NCBI GenBank assembly: GCA_002424365.1
Contig: DIRQ01000104.1
Span: forward strand, 18,440-45,896
Length of the DNA: 27,457 bases
Reading direction: 5' to 3'
DNA from: Syntrophomonas sp. UBA5432
GTDB taxonomy: Bacteria > Bacillota > Syntrophomonadia > Syntrophomonadales > Syntrophomonadaceae
The notes beneath the pieces are model-generated. The model was not told the DNA's origin, did no database searches, and was given only the letters and a program-made list of their open reading frames with translations. Numbering within the stretch: position 1 is the stretch's first letter; each line of letters opens with the position of its first letter. Made by a program: the position numbers and the translations under genes. Positions 1 through 7,034 of this stretch are shown here, piece after piece.

Positions 1-285
1 AGCCAGGCCTGGAAGTTATCCCGAGAGATAGTAGAAACCGGTTTATCTTCATTGGGTATTATCAGCGGAGATGATATACCCAGGGATACGTTATACCGGG
101 AATGCCACAAGATTATCGGTGATCTGGAAAAGATTACTCTGGATATGTTAAGGAAAATGGAACATAGCCTTCATTCCCTGGCTAAATGCCTGGCCGAAGA
201 AGAAAGTATCGATCGCGAACACTTTTTATGTCAGATAGGTCATCTTGAGAGTTTTCTTGTGACTAACAGTGAATTTGTAACTTGA
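1..285 (+). CDS. C-terminal fragment, probable FtsH-like M41 peptidase domain protein
   Basis: The reading frame is open from the left edge to a TGA at 283-285, so the gene begins outside the window and only about 94 residues are visible. They are acidic and helical. The pattern (IVETGLSSLGI, then a helix KIIGDLEKITLDMLRKMEHS followed by LHSLAKCLAEEESIDREHF) resembles the end of M41 (FtsH) peptidase domains, where a helix with 'iL..h...l..la..Lle.Etld..e' closes the domain. No catalytic HExxH or AAA motif lies in the visible part, so the assignment rests on this weak tail similarity. A TTG at 52 could be read as a start, but it has no ribosome site and the frame continues upstream. A terminator follows at 401-426, so this gene belongs to an upstream transcript rather than to cinA. 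Confidence 0.45.
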   Translation, partial: SQAWKLSREIVETGLSSLGIISGDDIPRDTLYRECHKIIGDLEKITLDMLRKMEHSLHSLAKCLAEEESIDREHFLCQIGHLESFLVTNSEFVT

Positions 286-289
286 TAAA

Positions 290-327
290 TTGTTTAGAGT
301 GAGGCGTGAGGTGTAAGGTGTGGGGGA
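290..327. repeat. GAGTGAGG-type dispersed repeat, copy A
   Basis: A purine-rich stretch of short units (GTGAGGC, GTGAGGT, GTAAGGT, GTGGGG) follows the first gene. Its first 15 bases, TTGTTTAGAGTGAGG, recur exactly at 17610-17624, and related sequence occurs near 2340 and 8370. It has no coding potential. Confidence 0.55.
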
Positions 328-330
328 AGT

Positions 331-356
331 GTAGGGGCAGACCCGTGTATCTGCCC
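331..356. repeat. REP-like palindrome (GTAGGGGCAGACC type)
   Basis: GTAG is followed by a perfect 7-bp stem, GGGCAGA (335-341) with TCTGCCC (350-356), around the loop CCCGTGTA. Elements of the form GTAGGGGC...GCCC are common intergenic palindromes in many bacterial genomes. Only one copy is visible here, so calling it a repeat rests on that general resemblance. Confidence 0.45.
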
Positions 357-400
357 ACTCGAAGACGCAAATCGTAGGGGGATAGGCGTGGTGATTGTGG

Positions 401-426
401 ACCGGGTATTGTTTACCCGGTTTTTT
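401..426 (+). terminator. Rho-independent terminator upstream of cinA
   Basis: A perfect 8-bp stem, ACCGGGTA (401-408) with TACCCGGT (414-421), has a 5-nt loop and a run of six T (421-426). It ends transcription from the gene at the left edge. Confidence 0.85.
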
Positions 427-491
427 GCTCATATTTTCGATAAATTGAGGCAGGAATTGCTTATACTATAGAGGTAAAGGAGATGATAAGG

Positions 492-1745
492 ATGTTACAT
501 GCCTGTATCATATCTACCGGAACTGAGCTTTTACTGGGATCAACCATGGACAGTAACTGTATGTTTCTTTCCCAAAGGCTTAGTGATCTGGGGGTTCGAG
601 TTATCACCAGGTTCACTGTAGGTGATAATCATGAGCAGATTAAAAACGCTTTTATAAATGCTTTCAAACTTGCTGATCTGGTTATATGCAGTGGGGGACT
701 AGGTCCTACTATGGACGATCTTACTAAAGAAATAGCCTGTGAAGTAGTAGGTTGCAAAATGGAACTAGTAGAGGAAGAAGTTAAGCATTTACAAGAATAT
801 TTTGCCCGACGTAAACGTAAGATGCCGGAAGGCAATTTAAAACAGGCATTATTTCCGCGGGAAGCCATAATCCTTAAAAACTCCAAAGGCACCGCACCAG
901 GAATGTATCTTAAGAAACATGGAAAAGTGCTGATACTGCTCCCCGGACCGCCGCGAGAGATGCAGCTTATGTATCTGCAGGAAGTGGAAACCCTGCTTAA
1001 AAAGGATTTTCATTTGGATGAAAAACAGTCGGCTAGTTGCACTATTAAGGTTATAGGACCAGGCGAATCCCAGGTCGATGAAATGTTAGCAGATATTATT
1101 AATCAACTTCGAGGTTGCAGTATAGCCTTACTGGCTCATGATGGTGAAGTCCACATTAGAATTACTGCCGAGGGGGAAAATTCTTCGCATAGTAAACAGA
1201 TATTGAGGGAAATATCAGGGCAGATTGAAAATACGATGGATAGATATGTTTTTGGTCATAATGAGGAAACTCTGACCGGGGTAGTAGCAGAATTACTAGT
1301 AAGCAAAGGAAAAAGCTTGGCTGTTGCCGAATCTTGTAGTGGTGGATTACTGGCCCAAATGATTACCGATTTACAGGGTAGTTCCGGGTACTTCTGGGGT
1401 TCAGTTACTTCGTACAGCAATGAAGCCAAGGTCAAGTTTTTGGGGGTAAAGGAAGAAACATTAGAAAGCTACGGAGCGGTTAGCCGGGAGACAGCAGAAG
1501 AAATGGCCCGGGGCATACTAAGCAAATCAGGATGCGATTTTAGCCTGGCTATTACCGGAACTGCCGGACCCAATGGGGGTACCCGTGAGAAACCGGTGGG
1601 ACTCGTTTATATTGCCCTGGCGGCCAAAGATATTTGCACCGTTAAGGAAATGTACTTTGCCGGCGGCCGGGAGGCAGTACGAATGTTATCAGCTAAAACC
1701 GCACTGGATATGTTAAGACGGCAGTTACAATATGGAGGCATTTAA
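492..1745 (+). CDS. cinA: CinA family protein / nicotinamide-nucleotide amidase
   Basis: Two-domain CinA. The N-terminal molybdopterin-binding-like (COG1058) domain covers about residues 1-170, with IISTGTELLLG at the start and SGGLGPTMDD near residue 67. The C-terminal PncC-type amidase domain starts near residue 276 (AVAESCSGGLLAQMI) and contains AITGTAGPNGG. The family hydrolyses nicotinamide mononucleotide to nicotinate mononucleotide for NAD recycling and has pyrophosphatase activity on ADP-ribose. In Firmicutes cinA is commonly next to recA, as here. An ATG at 483 abuts the ribosome site AAAGGAG (476-482) with no spacer. The ATG at 492 has 9-nt spacing and matches usual CinA N-termini, so I start there; the product is 417 residues. 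thpR follows after 2 nt. Confidence 0.95.
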   Translation: MLHACIISTGTELLLGSTMDSNCMFLSQRLSDLGVRVITRFTVGDNHEQIKNAFINAFKLADLVICSGGLGPTMDDLTKEIACEVVGCKMELVEEEVKHLQEYFARRKRKMPEGNLKQALFPREAIILKNSKGTAPGMYLKKHGKVLILLPGPPREMQLMYLQEVETLLKKDFHLDEKQSASCTIKVIGPGESQVDEMLADIINQLRGCSIALLAHDGEVHIRITAEGENSSHSKQILREISGQIENTMDRYVFGHNEETLTGVVAELLVSKGKSLAVAESCSGGLLAQMITDLQGSSGYFWGSVTSYSNEAKVKFLGVKEETLESYGAVSRETAEEMARGILSKSGCDFSLAITGTAGPNGGTREKPVGLVYIALAAKDICTVKEMYFAGGREAVRMLSAKTALDMLRRQLQYGGI

Positions 1746-1747
1746 TA

Positions 1748-2308
1748 GTGAGAATTTTTATAGCTATACCGGTACCAGAAGAAATTAAGGAGCAGGCCTT
1801 GCATATAAAAGCAGAATTGATCAGGCTTAAGCCTGATATTAAGTGGGTAGAATACGAGAATTATCATATTACACTTAAGTTTTTAGGTGAAGTTACAGAA
1901 AAACAGCTTAATGAAATAAAAACTAAGTTATCAATGGTGGCTCAGGCCTGTCCAGCATTTAATTTCAGAACTAATGGAATTGGTTTTTTCCCTAACAAAA
2001 ATAGACCCCGGGTTATGTGGCTGGGGGTTAAAGGAGAAATGAACAAGGCGCAGTTTTTAGGTGAAAGAGTTGATACATATTTGAGCGAACTGGGGTTTGA
2101 ACCGGAGAAAAAACGTAGTTTTCATCTTACTTTGGGCCGGATACGTTCGGAGCGCAACCTTGATGAAACCGTATTAACTACCAGTCGTATAAGTAATGGA
2201 CTGAAAAGCTATGCCTTACCGGTTGAGCAATTTTTCCTGATGGAAAGCCGCCTCTCTTCCAGCGGTCCCCAGTATTTAGTGTTGGAGAAGTACGATTTGG
2301 AAGGGTGA
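1748..2308 (+). CDS. thpR: RNA 2',3'-cyclic phosphodiesterase (2H superfamily)
   Basis: A 186-residue 2H phosphoesterase with the two family motifs HITLKFLG (near residue 39) and HLTLGRI (near residue 126). The histidines form the catalytic pair. Members open 2',3'-cyclic phosphates to 2'-phosphates and were first described as 2'-5' RNA ligases. N-terminal MRIFIAIPVPEEIK is typical. The start is GTG with GGAGG at 1734-1738, inside the end of cinA; the 2-nt gap indicates co-transcription and probable translational coupling. The order cinA-thpR-recA recurs in clostridia. The in vivo substrate is not evident from the sequence. Confidence 0.93.
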   Translation: MRIFIAIPVPEEIKEQALHIKAELIRLKPDIKWVEYENYHITLKFLGEVTEKQLNEIKTKLSMVAQACPAFNFRTNGIGFFPNKNRPRVMWLGVKGEMNKAQFLGERVDTYLSELGFEPEKKRSFHLTLGRIRSERNLDETVLTTSRISNGLKSYALPVEQFFLMESRLSSSGPQYLVLEKYDLEG

Positions 2309-2313
2309 AATAA

Positions 2314-2369
2314 GTCGTCAGTAGTCAACTTCAGACGTCATCAGGAGTGAGGAGTAAGGCGTGCACTCC
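2314..2369. repeat. GTCGTC/GAGTGAGG-type dispersed repeat, copy B
   Basis: The spacer after thpR has GTCGTCAGTAGTC (2314-2326), then GACGTCATCAGGAGTGAGG and GAGTAAGG units, closing with GGAGT...ACTCC complementarity (2344-2369). The GTC-then-GAGTGA order is shared with the element at 8344-8444. A separate 6-bp hairpin, CCACAA (2368-2373) with TTGTGG (2381-2386), overlaps its end. It has no T-run and so is not a good terminator. Confidence 0.5.
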
Positions 2370-2425
2370 ACAAAAGCTGCTTGTGGTTGAAATTAAAAAA
2401 ATGCAAAATATGGTTAAAAAAATTA

Positions 2426-2454
2426 TTGACATTTATAAAAGGCTTGGATATGAT
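2426..2454 (+). promoter_or_regulatory. Sigma-A promoter of recA
   Basis: A consensus -35 TTGACA (2426-2431), a 17-nt spacer and -10 TATGAT (2449-2454) place the transcription start near 2461, just before the LexA box. Confidence 0.9.
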
Positions 2455-2467
2455 TAGACAAAAGAGG

Positions 2468-2481
2468 CGAACATATGTTTG
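2468..2481 (+). promoter_or_regulatory. LexA (DinR) SOS box of recA
   Basis: CGAACATATGTTTG matches the Gram-positive SOS operator pattern CGAAC-N4-GTTYG. It sits just downstream of the predicted transcription start, where LexA binding would block elongation or open-complex formation. recA is therefore predicted to be damage-inducible through LexA cleavage. Confidence 0.9.
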
Positions 2482-2495
2482 AGGAGGATTTGCAA

Positions 2496-3530
2496 ATGAA
2501 TACCAGTCAAGTCAACCAGGGCCGGATAGATGCCCTTAATAATGCGATTAAAGGTATAGAAAGACAATTTGGTAAAGGTTCCATTATGAAACTTGGTGAA
2601 GCCGCAGCTATGAATGTCGAGGTTATACCGACCGGCTGTCTTTCCCTGGATTTGGCTCTAGGGGTAGGAGGCTTACCCCGGGGACGAGTAGTAGAGATAT
2701 TTGGTCCGGAATCTTCAGGTAAAACCACGGTAGCTTTGCACGCCATAGCCCAGGCCCAGAGTGAAGGTGGAATGGCAGCATTTATTGATGCTGAACATGC
2801 ATTAGATCCGTTGTATGCCAAGAGGCTGGGGGTAGATATAAATAACCTGTTGGTAGCCCAACCGGATTCTGGAGAACAGGCTTTAGAGATTGCCGAAGCT
2901 CTAGTTAGAAGTGGGGCAATTGATGTTGTTGTGGTTGACTCAGTAGCTGCTCTGGTCCCCAGGGCTGAGTTAGATGGGGAAATGGGTGATGTCCATGTAG
3001 GATTGCAGGCGCGGTTAATGTCTCAAGCTCTACGTAAATTAACTGCCCATATTGGTAAGTCACAGGCCTGTACCATCTTTATAAATCAAATCCGAGAAAA
3101 GGTGGGTGTTATCTATGGTAACCCAGAAACTACCACTGGCGGGCGAGCTTTGAAGTTTTATTCTTCGATTAGAATCGAAGTTAGAAAAGGAGATACTATT
3201 AAACAGGGGACGGATATAATTGGTACCCGCACCCGGGCTAAAGTGGTTAAAAACAAGGTAGCTCCACCGTTTAAAACTGCAGAATTTGATATTATGTATG
3301 GAACCGGCATTTCTCGTGAAGGAGATCTGCTGGACATTGCGGCTAATAAGGATATTATCCAAAAAAGCGGATCCTGGTATTCCTATGAAGGTGAGAGAAT
3401 GGGACAGGGTCGGGAAAACGCCAAGGAATATCTGAAAAACAATCCCGATTTTATGCAAATGTTGGATAATAAAGTCAAAGAAATGGAAAAAGCCAGGCTA
3501 ATGGCTACCAACAATTTGGAGGAATCTTGA
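2496..3530 (+). CDS. recA: RecA recombinase
   Basis: A 344-residue RecA, the DNA-dependent ATPase that forms strand-exchange filaments and triggers LexA self-cleavage. Visible features: Walker A GPESSGKTT (about residues 70-78), the family signature ALKFYSSIR, the L2-loop region INQIREKVGVIYGNPETTTG, and an acidic C-terminal tail. An upstream in-frame ATG at 2475 lies inside the LexA box and has no ribosome site. The ATG at 2496 has GAGGAGG (2481-2487) at 8-nt spacing and is the chosen start. No recX follows; instead a structured spacer leads to rny. Regulation is by the sigma-A promoter and SOS box just upstream. Confidence 0.98.
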   Translation: MNTSQVNQGRIDALNNAIKGIERQFGKGSIMKLGEAAAMNVEVIPTGCLSLDLALGVGGLPRGRVVEIFGPESSGKTTVALHAIAQAQSEGGMAAFIDAEHALDPLYAKRLGVDINNLLVAQPDSGEQALEIAEALVRSGAIDVVVVDSVAALVPRAELDGEMGDVHVGLQARLMSQALRKLTAHIGKSQACTIFINQIREKVGVIYGNPETTTGGRALKFYSSIRIEVRKGDTIKQGTDIIGTRTRAKVVKNKVAPPFKTAEFDIMYGTGISREGDLLDIAANKDIIQKSGSWYSYEGERMGQGRENAKEYLKNNPDFMQMLDNKVKEMEKARLMATNNLEES

Positions 3531-3571
3531 CACTATTGGGGAAAGTAACTAAAATTGATATAAGAATCTGG

Positions 3572-3853
3572 TAAAGAAGTAATCCTGGTGATTTGACCAT
3601 ATAGACACCTGTTAGTGTTTTTCCGGTGAATTACTAATGAACTAATAGAGATATATGTAAAACTCATATACTCTTTCATTTGGAGATATACATTAGTTGT
3701 CTGTTGGGTAGGTGAGCTTGAGAAACCTCACCGTGTAAGATGCTGCGAGTAAATTTGCACCTTAAATTATGGCAATAATTTGATTGCTAAAAAAGCGGCA
3801 TTTTAAATTACAGGATCTTCTTTAAAAAAACCGGGTTTGTACTCGGTTTTTTT
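3572..3853 (+). ncRNA. Putative structured RNA or attenuator leader between recA and rny
   Basis: This 282-nt non-coding stretch can be closed by a long-range stem. TAAAGAAG (3572-3579) pairs with CTTCTTTA (3817-3824) and ATCCT (3582-3586) with AGGAT (3812-3816), 13 pairs with a 2-nt bulge. Inside are local hairpins: GGTG/CACC (3587-3609), a bulged 10-bp stem (3647-3657 with 3665-3674), GGTGAG/CTCACC (3711-3732) and GCAAT/ATTGC (3772-3787). A terminator follows directly. A closing stem followed by a terminator resembles a riboswitch or attenuator, or a free-standing small RNA. I recognise no known riboswitch, 6S, tmRNA, SRP or RNase P signature. It could also be no more than the recA 3' UTR. 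An overlapping weak promoter-like pair (TTGATA 3555, AGTAAT 3578) would start transcription inside the closing stem. Confidence 0.4.
3824..3853 (+). terminator. Rho-independent terminator between recA and rny
   Basis: An A-run leads into ACCGGGT (3830-3836), loop TTGT, then ACTCGGT (3841-3847) and a run of seven T (3847-3853); the stem has one G-T pair. No convincing sigma-A promoter lies in the 55 nt between it and rny, so rny may depend on readthrough. Confidence 0.8.
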
Positions 3854-3908
3854 GTTTTAAGACTTTAACCACTAATAAAAAACAATTTTACAAAGAGGGG
3901 GTGAAAAT

Positions 3909-5447
3909 ATTAATTTAACAAGTTTTATAATAATAACTCTTTCATTGGCTGTAGGTTTGGCTGCCGGATATTATGGTAGAAGGCTTATTGCTGAAAGTAG
4001 AATAGGTGCTGCTGAGGAAGAGGCTGCTCGCATTATGGAGGAGTATACTAAAGAGGCGGAAGCACGAAAAAAGGAAATTCTACTGGAAGGCAAAGAAGAA
4101 ATACACCGCAATCGGCAGGATGCAGAAAAGGATATTCGTGACCGTCGTCGCGAACTGGATCGCTTGGAAAGACGGATAATTCAAAAAGAAGAGATGCTGG
4201 ATAAGAAGTCTGAGAATATAGAGAATAAGGAACAGTTTCTTTATGATAAAGAGAAGGAGCTAGAAAAAACCAATCAAGATTTACAACTTATTCTAACCCA
4301 GCAACTTAAGGAATTAGAACGGCTATCTGGTTTAACCTCTGAAGAAGCCAAAGAATTGTTATTATATAATGTTGAGCAACAGATCCGTAATGAAACTGCG
4401 GTAATGATTAAGAATATTGAAACTGAAGCCAAGGAAGAAGCAAATAAGAAGGCTAAAAATATAGTATCTATAGCTATTCAAAAATGTGCTGCAGATGTTG
4501 TTTCAGAAACTACCGTTTCTGTTGTTGTACTACCGAATGACGAAATGAAAGGTAGAATTATTGGTAGGGAAGGTCGTAATATTCGTACTTTCGAAACCCT
4601 GACCGGTGTAGATTTAATCATTGACGACACTCCAGAAGCAGTAATTCTTTCATCATTTGATCCTATACGCAGAGAGATTGCCAGGGTTGCTCTGAGTAAT
4701 CTAGTATCTGATGGGCGTATCCATCCTGCTCGTATAGAGGAAATGGTGGAGAAGGCTCAGAAAGAGATCGAACAGGAAATTAGGGACGTAGGTGAGCAAG
4801 CCGCTTTTGAGGTAGGAGTACATGGATTGCATCAGGAATTGATAAAATTACTGGGCAGGCTAAAATATCGCACCAGCTATGGACAAAATGTACTACGGCA
4901 TTCAATTGAAGTAGCTCACCTAGCAGGGGTTATGGCAGCAGAACTAGATGTTGATATAACACTGGCAAAAAGGGGAGGTCTACTGCATGATATAGGAAAA
5001 GCGGTAGATCATGAGGTTTCAGGGCCGCATATTGAGATTGGTGTAGACTTGGCTAAGAAATATCGTGAATCTAAGGAAGTAATTAATGCTATCGCTGCTC
5101 ACCATGGCGACATAGAACCAGAGCATATTGAGTCAGTACTGGTTCAGGCTGCAGATGCCATTTCTGCATCACGTCCTGGTGCTCGCAGGGAAACTTTGGA
5201 AGCATATATTAAGCGATTGGAGAAGCTCGAAGGTATTGCTGAATCTTTTGATGGAGTAGAAAAAACCTTTGCTATTCAAGCCGGTAGGGAAGTTAGAATT
5301 ATTGTTAAACCTGAAGAAATTGATGATTTACATGCTATAACTTTAGCCCGGGATATTGCTAATAGGGTAGAAAATGATTTGGATTACCCCGGACAAATTA
5401 AAGTGGTGGTTATTCGTGAAACCCGTTCAGTAGAATATGCCAAATAG
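3909..5447 (+). CDS. rny: Ribonuclease Y, apparent ATT start
   Basis: Membrane-anchored endoribonuclease that starts mRNA decay. Order of parts: N-terminal membrane helix (LTSFIIITLSLAVGLAAGYY, residues 3-22), a long charged coiled coil to about residue 190, a KH RNA-binding domain (GRIIGREGRNIRTFE, near residue 215) and a metal-dependent HD domain (RHSIEVAHLAG with H331; HDIGK at 360-364). The first ATG/GTG/TTG codon in frame is TTG at 3945, but that start cuts the membrane helix and has no ribosome site. Upstream in frame, ATT at 3909 follows AGGGGG (3895-3900) at 8-nt spacing and gives 512 residues, close to the family's usual length of about 520. The in-frame stop at 3876 excludes anything further upstream. 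A terminator follows. Confidence 0.93.
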   Translation: MNLTSFIIITLSLAVGLAAGYYGRRLIAESRIGAAEEEAARIMEEYTKEAEARKKEILLEGKEEIHRNRQDAEKDIRDRRRELDRLERRIIQKEEMLDKKSENIENKEQFLYDKEKELEKTNQDLQLILTQQLKELERLSGLTSEEAKELLLYNVEQQIRNETAVMIKNIETEAKEEANKKAKNIVSIAIQKCAADVVSETTVSVVVLPNDEMKGRIIGREGRNIRTFETLTGVDLIIDDTPEAVILSSFDPIRREIARVALSNLVSDGRIHPARIEEMVEKAQKEIEQEIRDVGEQAAFEVGVHGLHQELIKLLGRLKYRTSYGQNVLRHSIEVAHLAGVMAAELDVDITLAKRGGLLHDIGKAVDHEVSGPHIEIGVDLAKKYRESKEVINAIAAHHGDIEPEHIESVLVQAADAISASRPGARRETLEAYIKRLEKLEGIAESFDGVEKTFAIQAGREVRIIVKPEEIDDLHAITLARDIANRVENDLDYPGQIKVVVIRETRSVEYAK

Positions 5448-5464
5448 ACTAAACAGACAATAAG

Positions 5465-5490
5465 GCAGGGCAAATAGCCCTGCTTTTATT
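5465..5490 (+). terminator. Rho-independent terminator after rny
   Basis: A perfect 7-bp stem, GCAGGGC (5465-5471) with GCCCTGC (5477-5483), has the loop AAATA and the tail TTTTATT. Confidence 0.8.
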
Positions 5491-5585
5491 ATTAGAGTGT
5501 CATTTTTTGCAAACATAAGGTAGAAGGAAATTAGACTTGAATTGAAGAAGTGTTTATTATTGTGCAATTAAGGGGAAGATGCAAG

Positions 5586-6080
5586 ATGAATGAAACGGGT
5601 CTGGAAATATTTTTGAACGTATCAGTAAATTTCCCTGAAATTAATATAGTCAAGTATGAATATAACACTGATTTACTGATAGTCGAAGTAGTATTGGGTA
5701 AGGAGATAGATAGGGAGCAGGAAAGGACGTTTATCACTAGGAGTCAACAATGTTTGCAGTTATTACATAAGTTGAATGAAAGTAAACCGAAAGTATTTAA
5801 TATTAAAATTAAAAGGCTTGCTGGTTTAACTTTTCTTCGTTACTATCGAGATGCTAAAAGCCTTAATGAGAATGAAATAAATTTATTAATGTTCTTATTA
5901 CGTGAAGATTTTTATGATTGTATGCTTAATGAAGCGGAAATTGAACCAACTTGCAATTCGTTTAAGAAACAGGTGAAACGTGACCTGCTGCAACAGCTAA
6001 ATAACAACTCTGGCTATATTTTTGCTTATCGCGACCATGGTAGATTATGTATGTTTAATAGAAATACTGGAGGATTATAA
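5586..6080 (+). CDS. Hypothetical protein between rny and ymdB
   Basis: I do not recognise this 164-residue protein. It begins MNETGLEIFLNVSVNFPEIN, followed by an alternating-hydrophobic strand-like stretch (VKYEYNTDLLIVEVVLG), a charged helix (near RSQQCLQLLHKLNESKP), a strand-like FNIKIKRLAGLTFLRYY and a helical C-terminal half ending in YIFAYRDHGRLCMFNR. No signal peptide or membrane segment is visible, so it is probably cytoplasmic. A GTG at 5550 is in frame, but ATG 5586 sits behind AGGGGAAGA (5571-5579) and is preferred. The stop is 3 nt before ymdB, and the ymdB ribosome site lies in its last codons, so the two are co-translated. Its place inside the conserved rny-ymdB-spoVS block hints at a role in RNA turnover or cell development, but this is only inference from context. 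Confidence 0.75.
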   Translation: MNETGLEIFLNVSVNFPEINIVKYEYNTDLLIVEVVLGKEIDREQERTFITRSQQCLQLLHKLNESKPKVFNIKIKRLAGLTFLRYYRDAKSLNENEINLLMFLLREDFYDCMLNEAEIEPTCNSFKKQVKRDLLQQLNNNSGYIFAYRDHGRLCMFNRNTGGL

Positions 6081-6083
6081 AAA

Positions 6084-6866
6084 TTGAATATACTAGTAAT
6101 TGCGGATATTGTGGGACGGCCTGGCAGGAGAGCTGTAAAAGGTCTATTACCGGGCATACAAAAAGAGCATAATATTGACTTTGTTATCGCTAATGCTGAA
6201 AATGCTGCTGGTGGAAGGGGATTAACTCGACAGGTAATGAATGAACTTTTGGCCAGCGGGATTGATGTTTTGACTATGGGTAACCACGTTTGGGATAACA
6301 AAGAGATATATAGCTTTGTCGATGATGAATTTCGTCTAGTGAGGCCGGTAAATTTTCCACCCTATTGTCCGGGGCAGGGTTATCATATTTATACCGGCGG
6401 AATAAACAAAAAAATTGCGGTAATAAATGCTATGGGACGGGTTTTTTTACCTCCTTTAGATTGTCCTTTCCGAGGAATAGAGCAGGTACTACAAGAAATT
6501 CAAGAACAGAGTGATATTATCATTATTGATTTTCACGCTGAAGCAACTTCGGAAAAACTCGCTTTAGGCTACTATTTTGATGGTAAAGTCACTGCAGTTC
6601 TAGGTACTCATACTCATATTCAGACTGCTGATGAAAGGATATTGCCCGGGGGCACCGCATATATTACTGATTTAGGAATGACTGGTCCTCTGGAATCTAT
6701 CTTGGGTATGGATAAAGACATGGTTATTAATAAAATTATTTACCAGAGACCGGTGCGTCTAGAAGTAGCTAGTGGGATAACCATATTACAGGGAGCAATA
6801 TTAAGAATAGATGACAATAATAACCAGGTTCAGAAAATTGACCGGATTAGTCGCACCTTCACCTAA
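6084..6866 (+). CDS. ymdB: YmdB-family metallophosphoesterase (2',3'-cAMP phosphodiesterase)
   Basis: A 260-residue calcineurin-like phosphoesterase of the TIGR00282/YmdB family. Metal and catalytic residues are in IADIVGRPG (Asp8), NAENAAGG (Asn/Glu near 37-39), GNHVWDN (Asn/His near 66-67) and the histidines of DFHAEATSEK and GTHTHIQTAD. In Bacillus subtilis YmdB hydrolyses 2',3'-cyclic AMP and affects biofilm and motility gene expression, and it is encoded beside rny, as here. The start is TTG with GGAGG at 6069-6073. It forms a two-gene unit with the unknown gene upstream. Confidence 0.93.
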   Translation: MNILVIADIVGRPGRRAVKGLLPGIQKEHNIDFVIANAENAAGGRGLTRQVMNELLASGIDVLTMGNHVWDNKEIYSFVDDEFRLVRPVNFPPYCPGQGYHIYTGGINKKIAVINAMGRVFLPPLDCPFRGIEQVLQEIQEQSDIIIIDFHAEATSEKLALGYYFDGKVTAVLGTHTHIQTADERILPGGTAYITDLGMTGPLESILGMDKDMVINKIIYQRPVRLEVASGITILQGAILRIDDNNNQVQKIDRISRTFT

Positions 6867-6952
6867 TCTTAAAAAAATATTAATATCTCCATAACTAATC
6901 CCTGAAAAAATTCCTGTAAAATGAAAAAATATCCAAAAGATTTTACCAAAAA

Positions 6953-6981
6953 GAAGGAATTACCATATAAACTTAGAATAT
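6953..6981 (+). promoter_or_regulatory. Sigma-H-type promoter of spoVS
   Basis: GAAGGAATT (6953-6961) fits the -35 pattern RNAGGAWWW fully. TTAGAATAT (6973-6981) fits the -10 pattern RNNGAATWW except at the first base, and the spacer is 11 nt. spoVS is sigma-H dependent in B. subtilis, which supports the call. Confidence 0.75.
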
Positions 6982-7034
6982 ACATTAAGGGAGAGCAACT
7001 AATCTTTCTAACTAATTCTTGAGGGAGGTATTTC

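Noticed and set aside
445..472. TTGAGG-16-TATAGA as a cinA promoter
   Set aside because: The predicted start point would fall inside the cinA ribosome site, leaving no usable leader.
3060..3458. 132-codon open frame on the minus strand
   Set aside because: It is fully antisense to recA, has no ribosome site and looks like a frame opened by recA codon usage.
3572..3853. Known RNA class (6S, tmRNA, SRP RNA, RNase P RNA, common riboswitches)
   Set aside because: None of the signature sequences of these classes that I know is present, so it is kept as an unassigned structured region.
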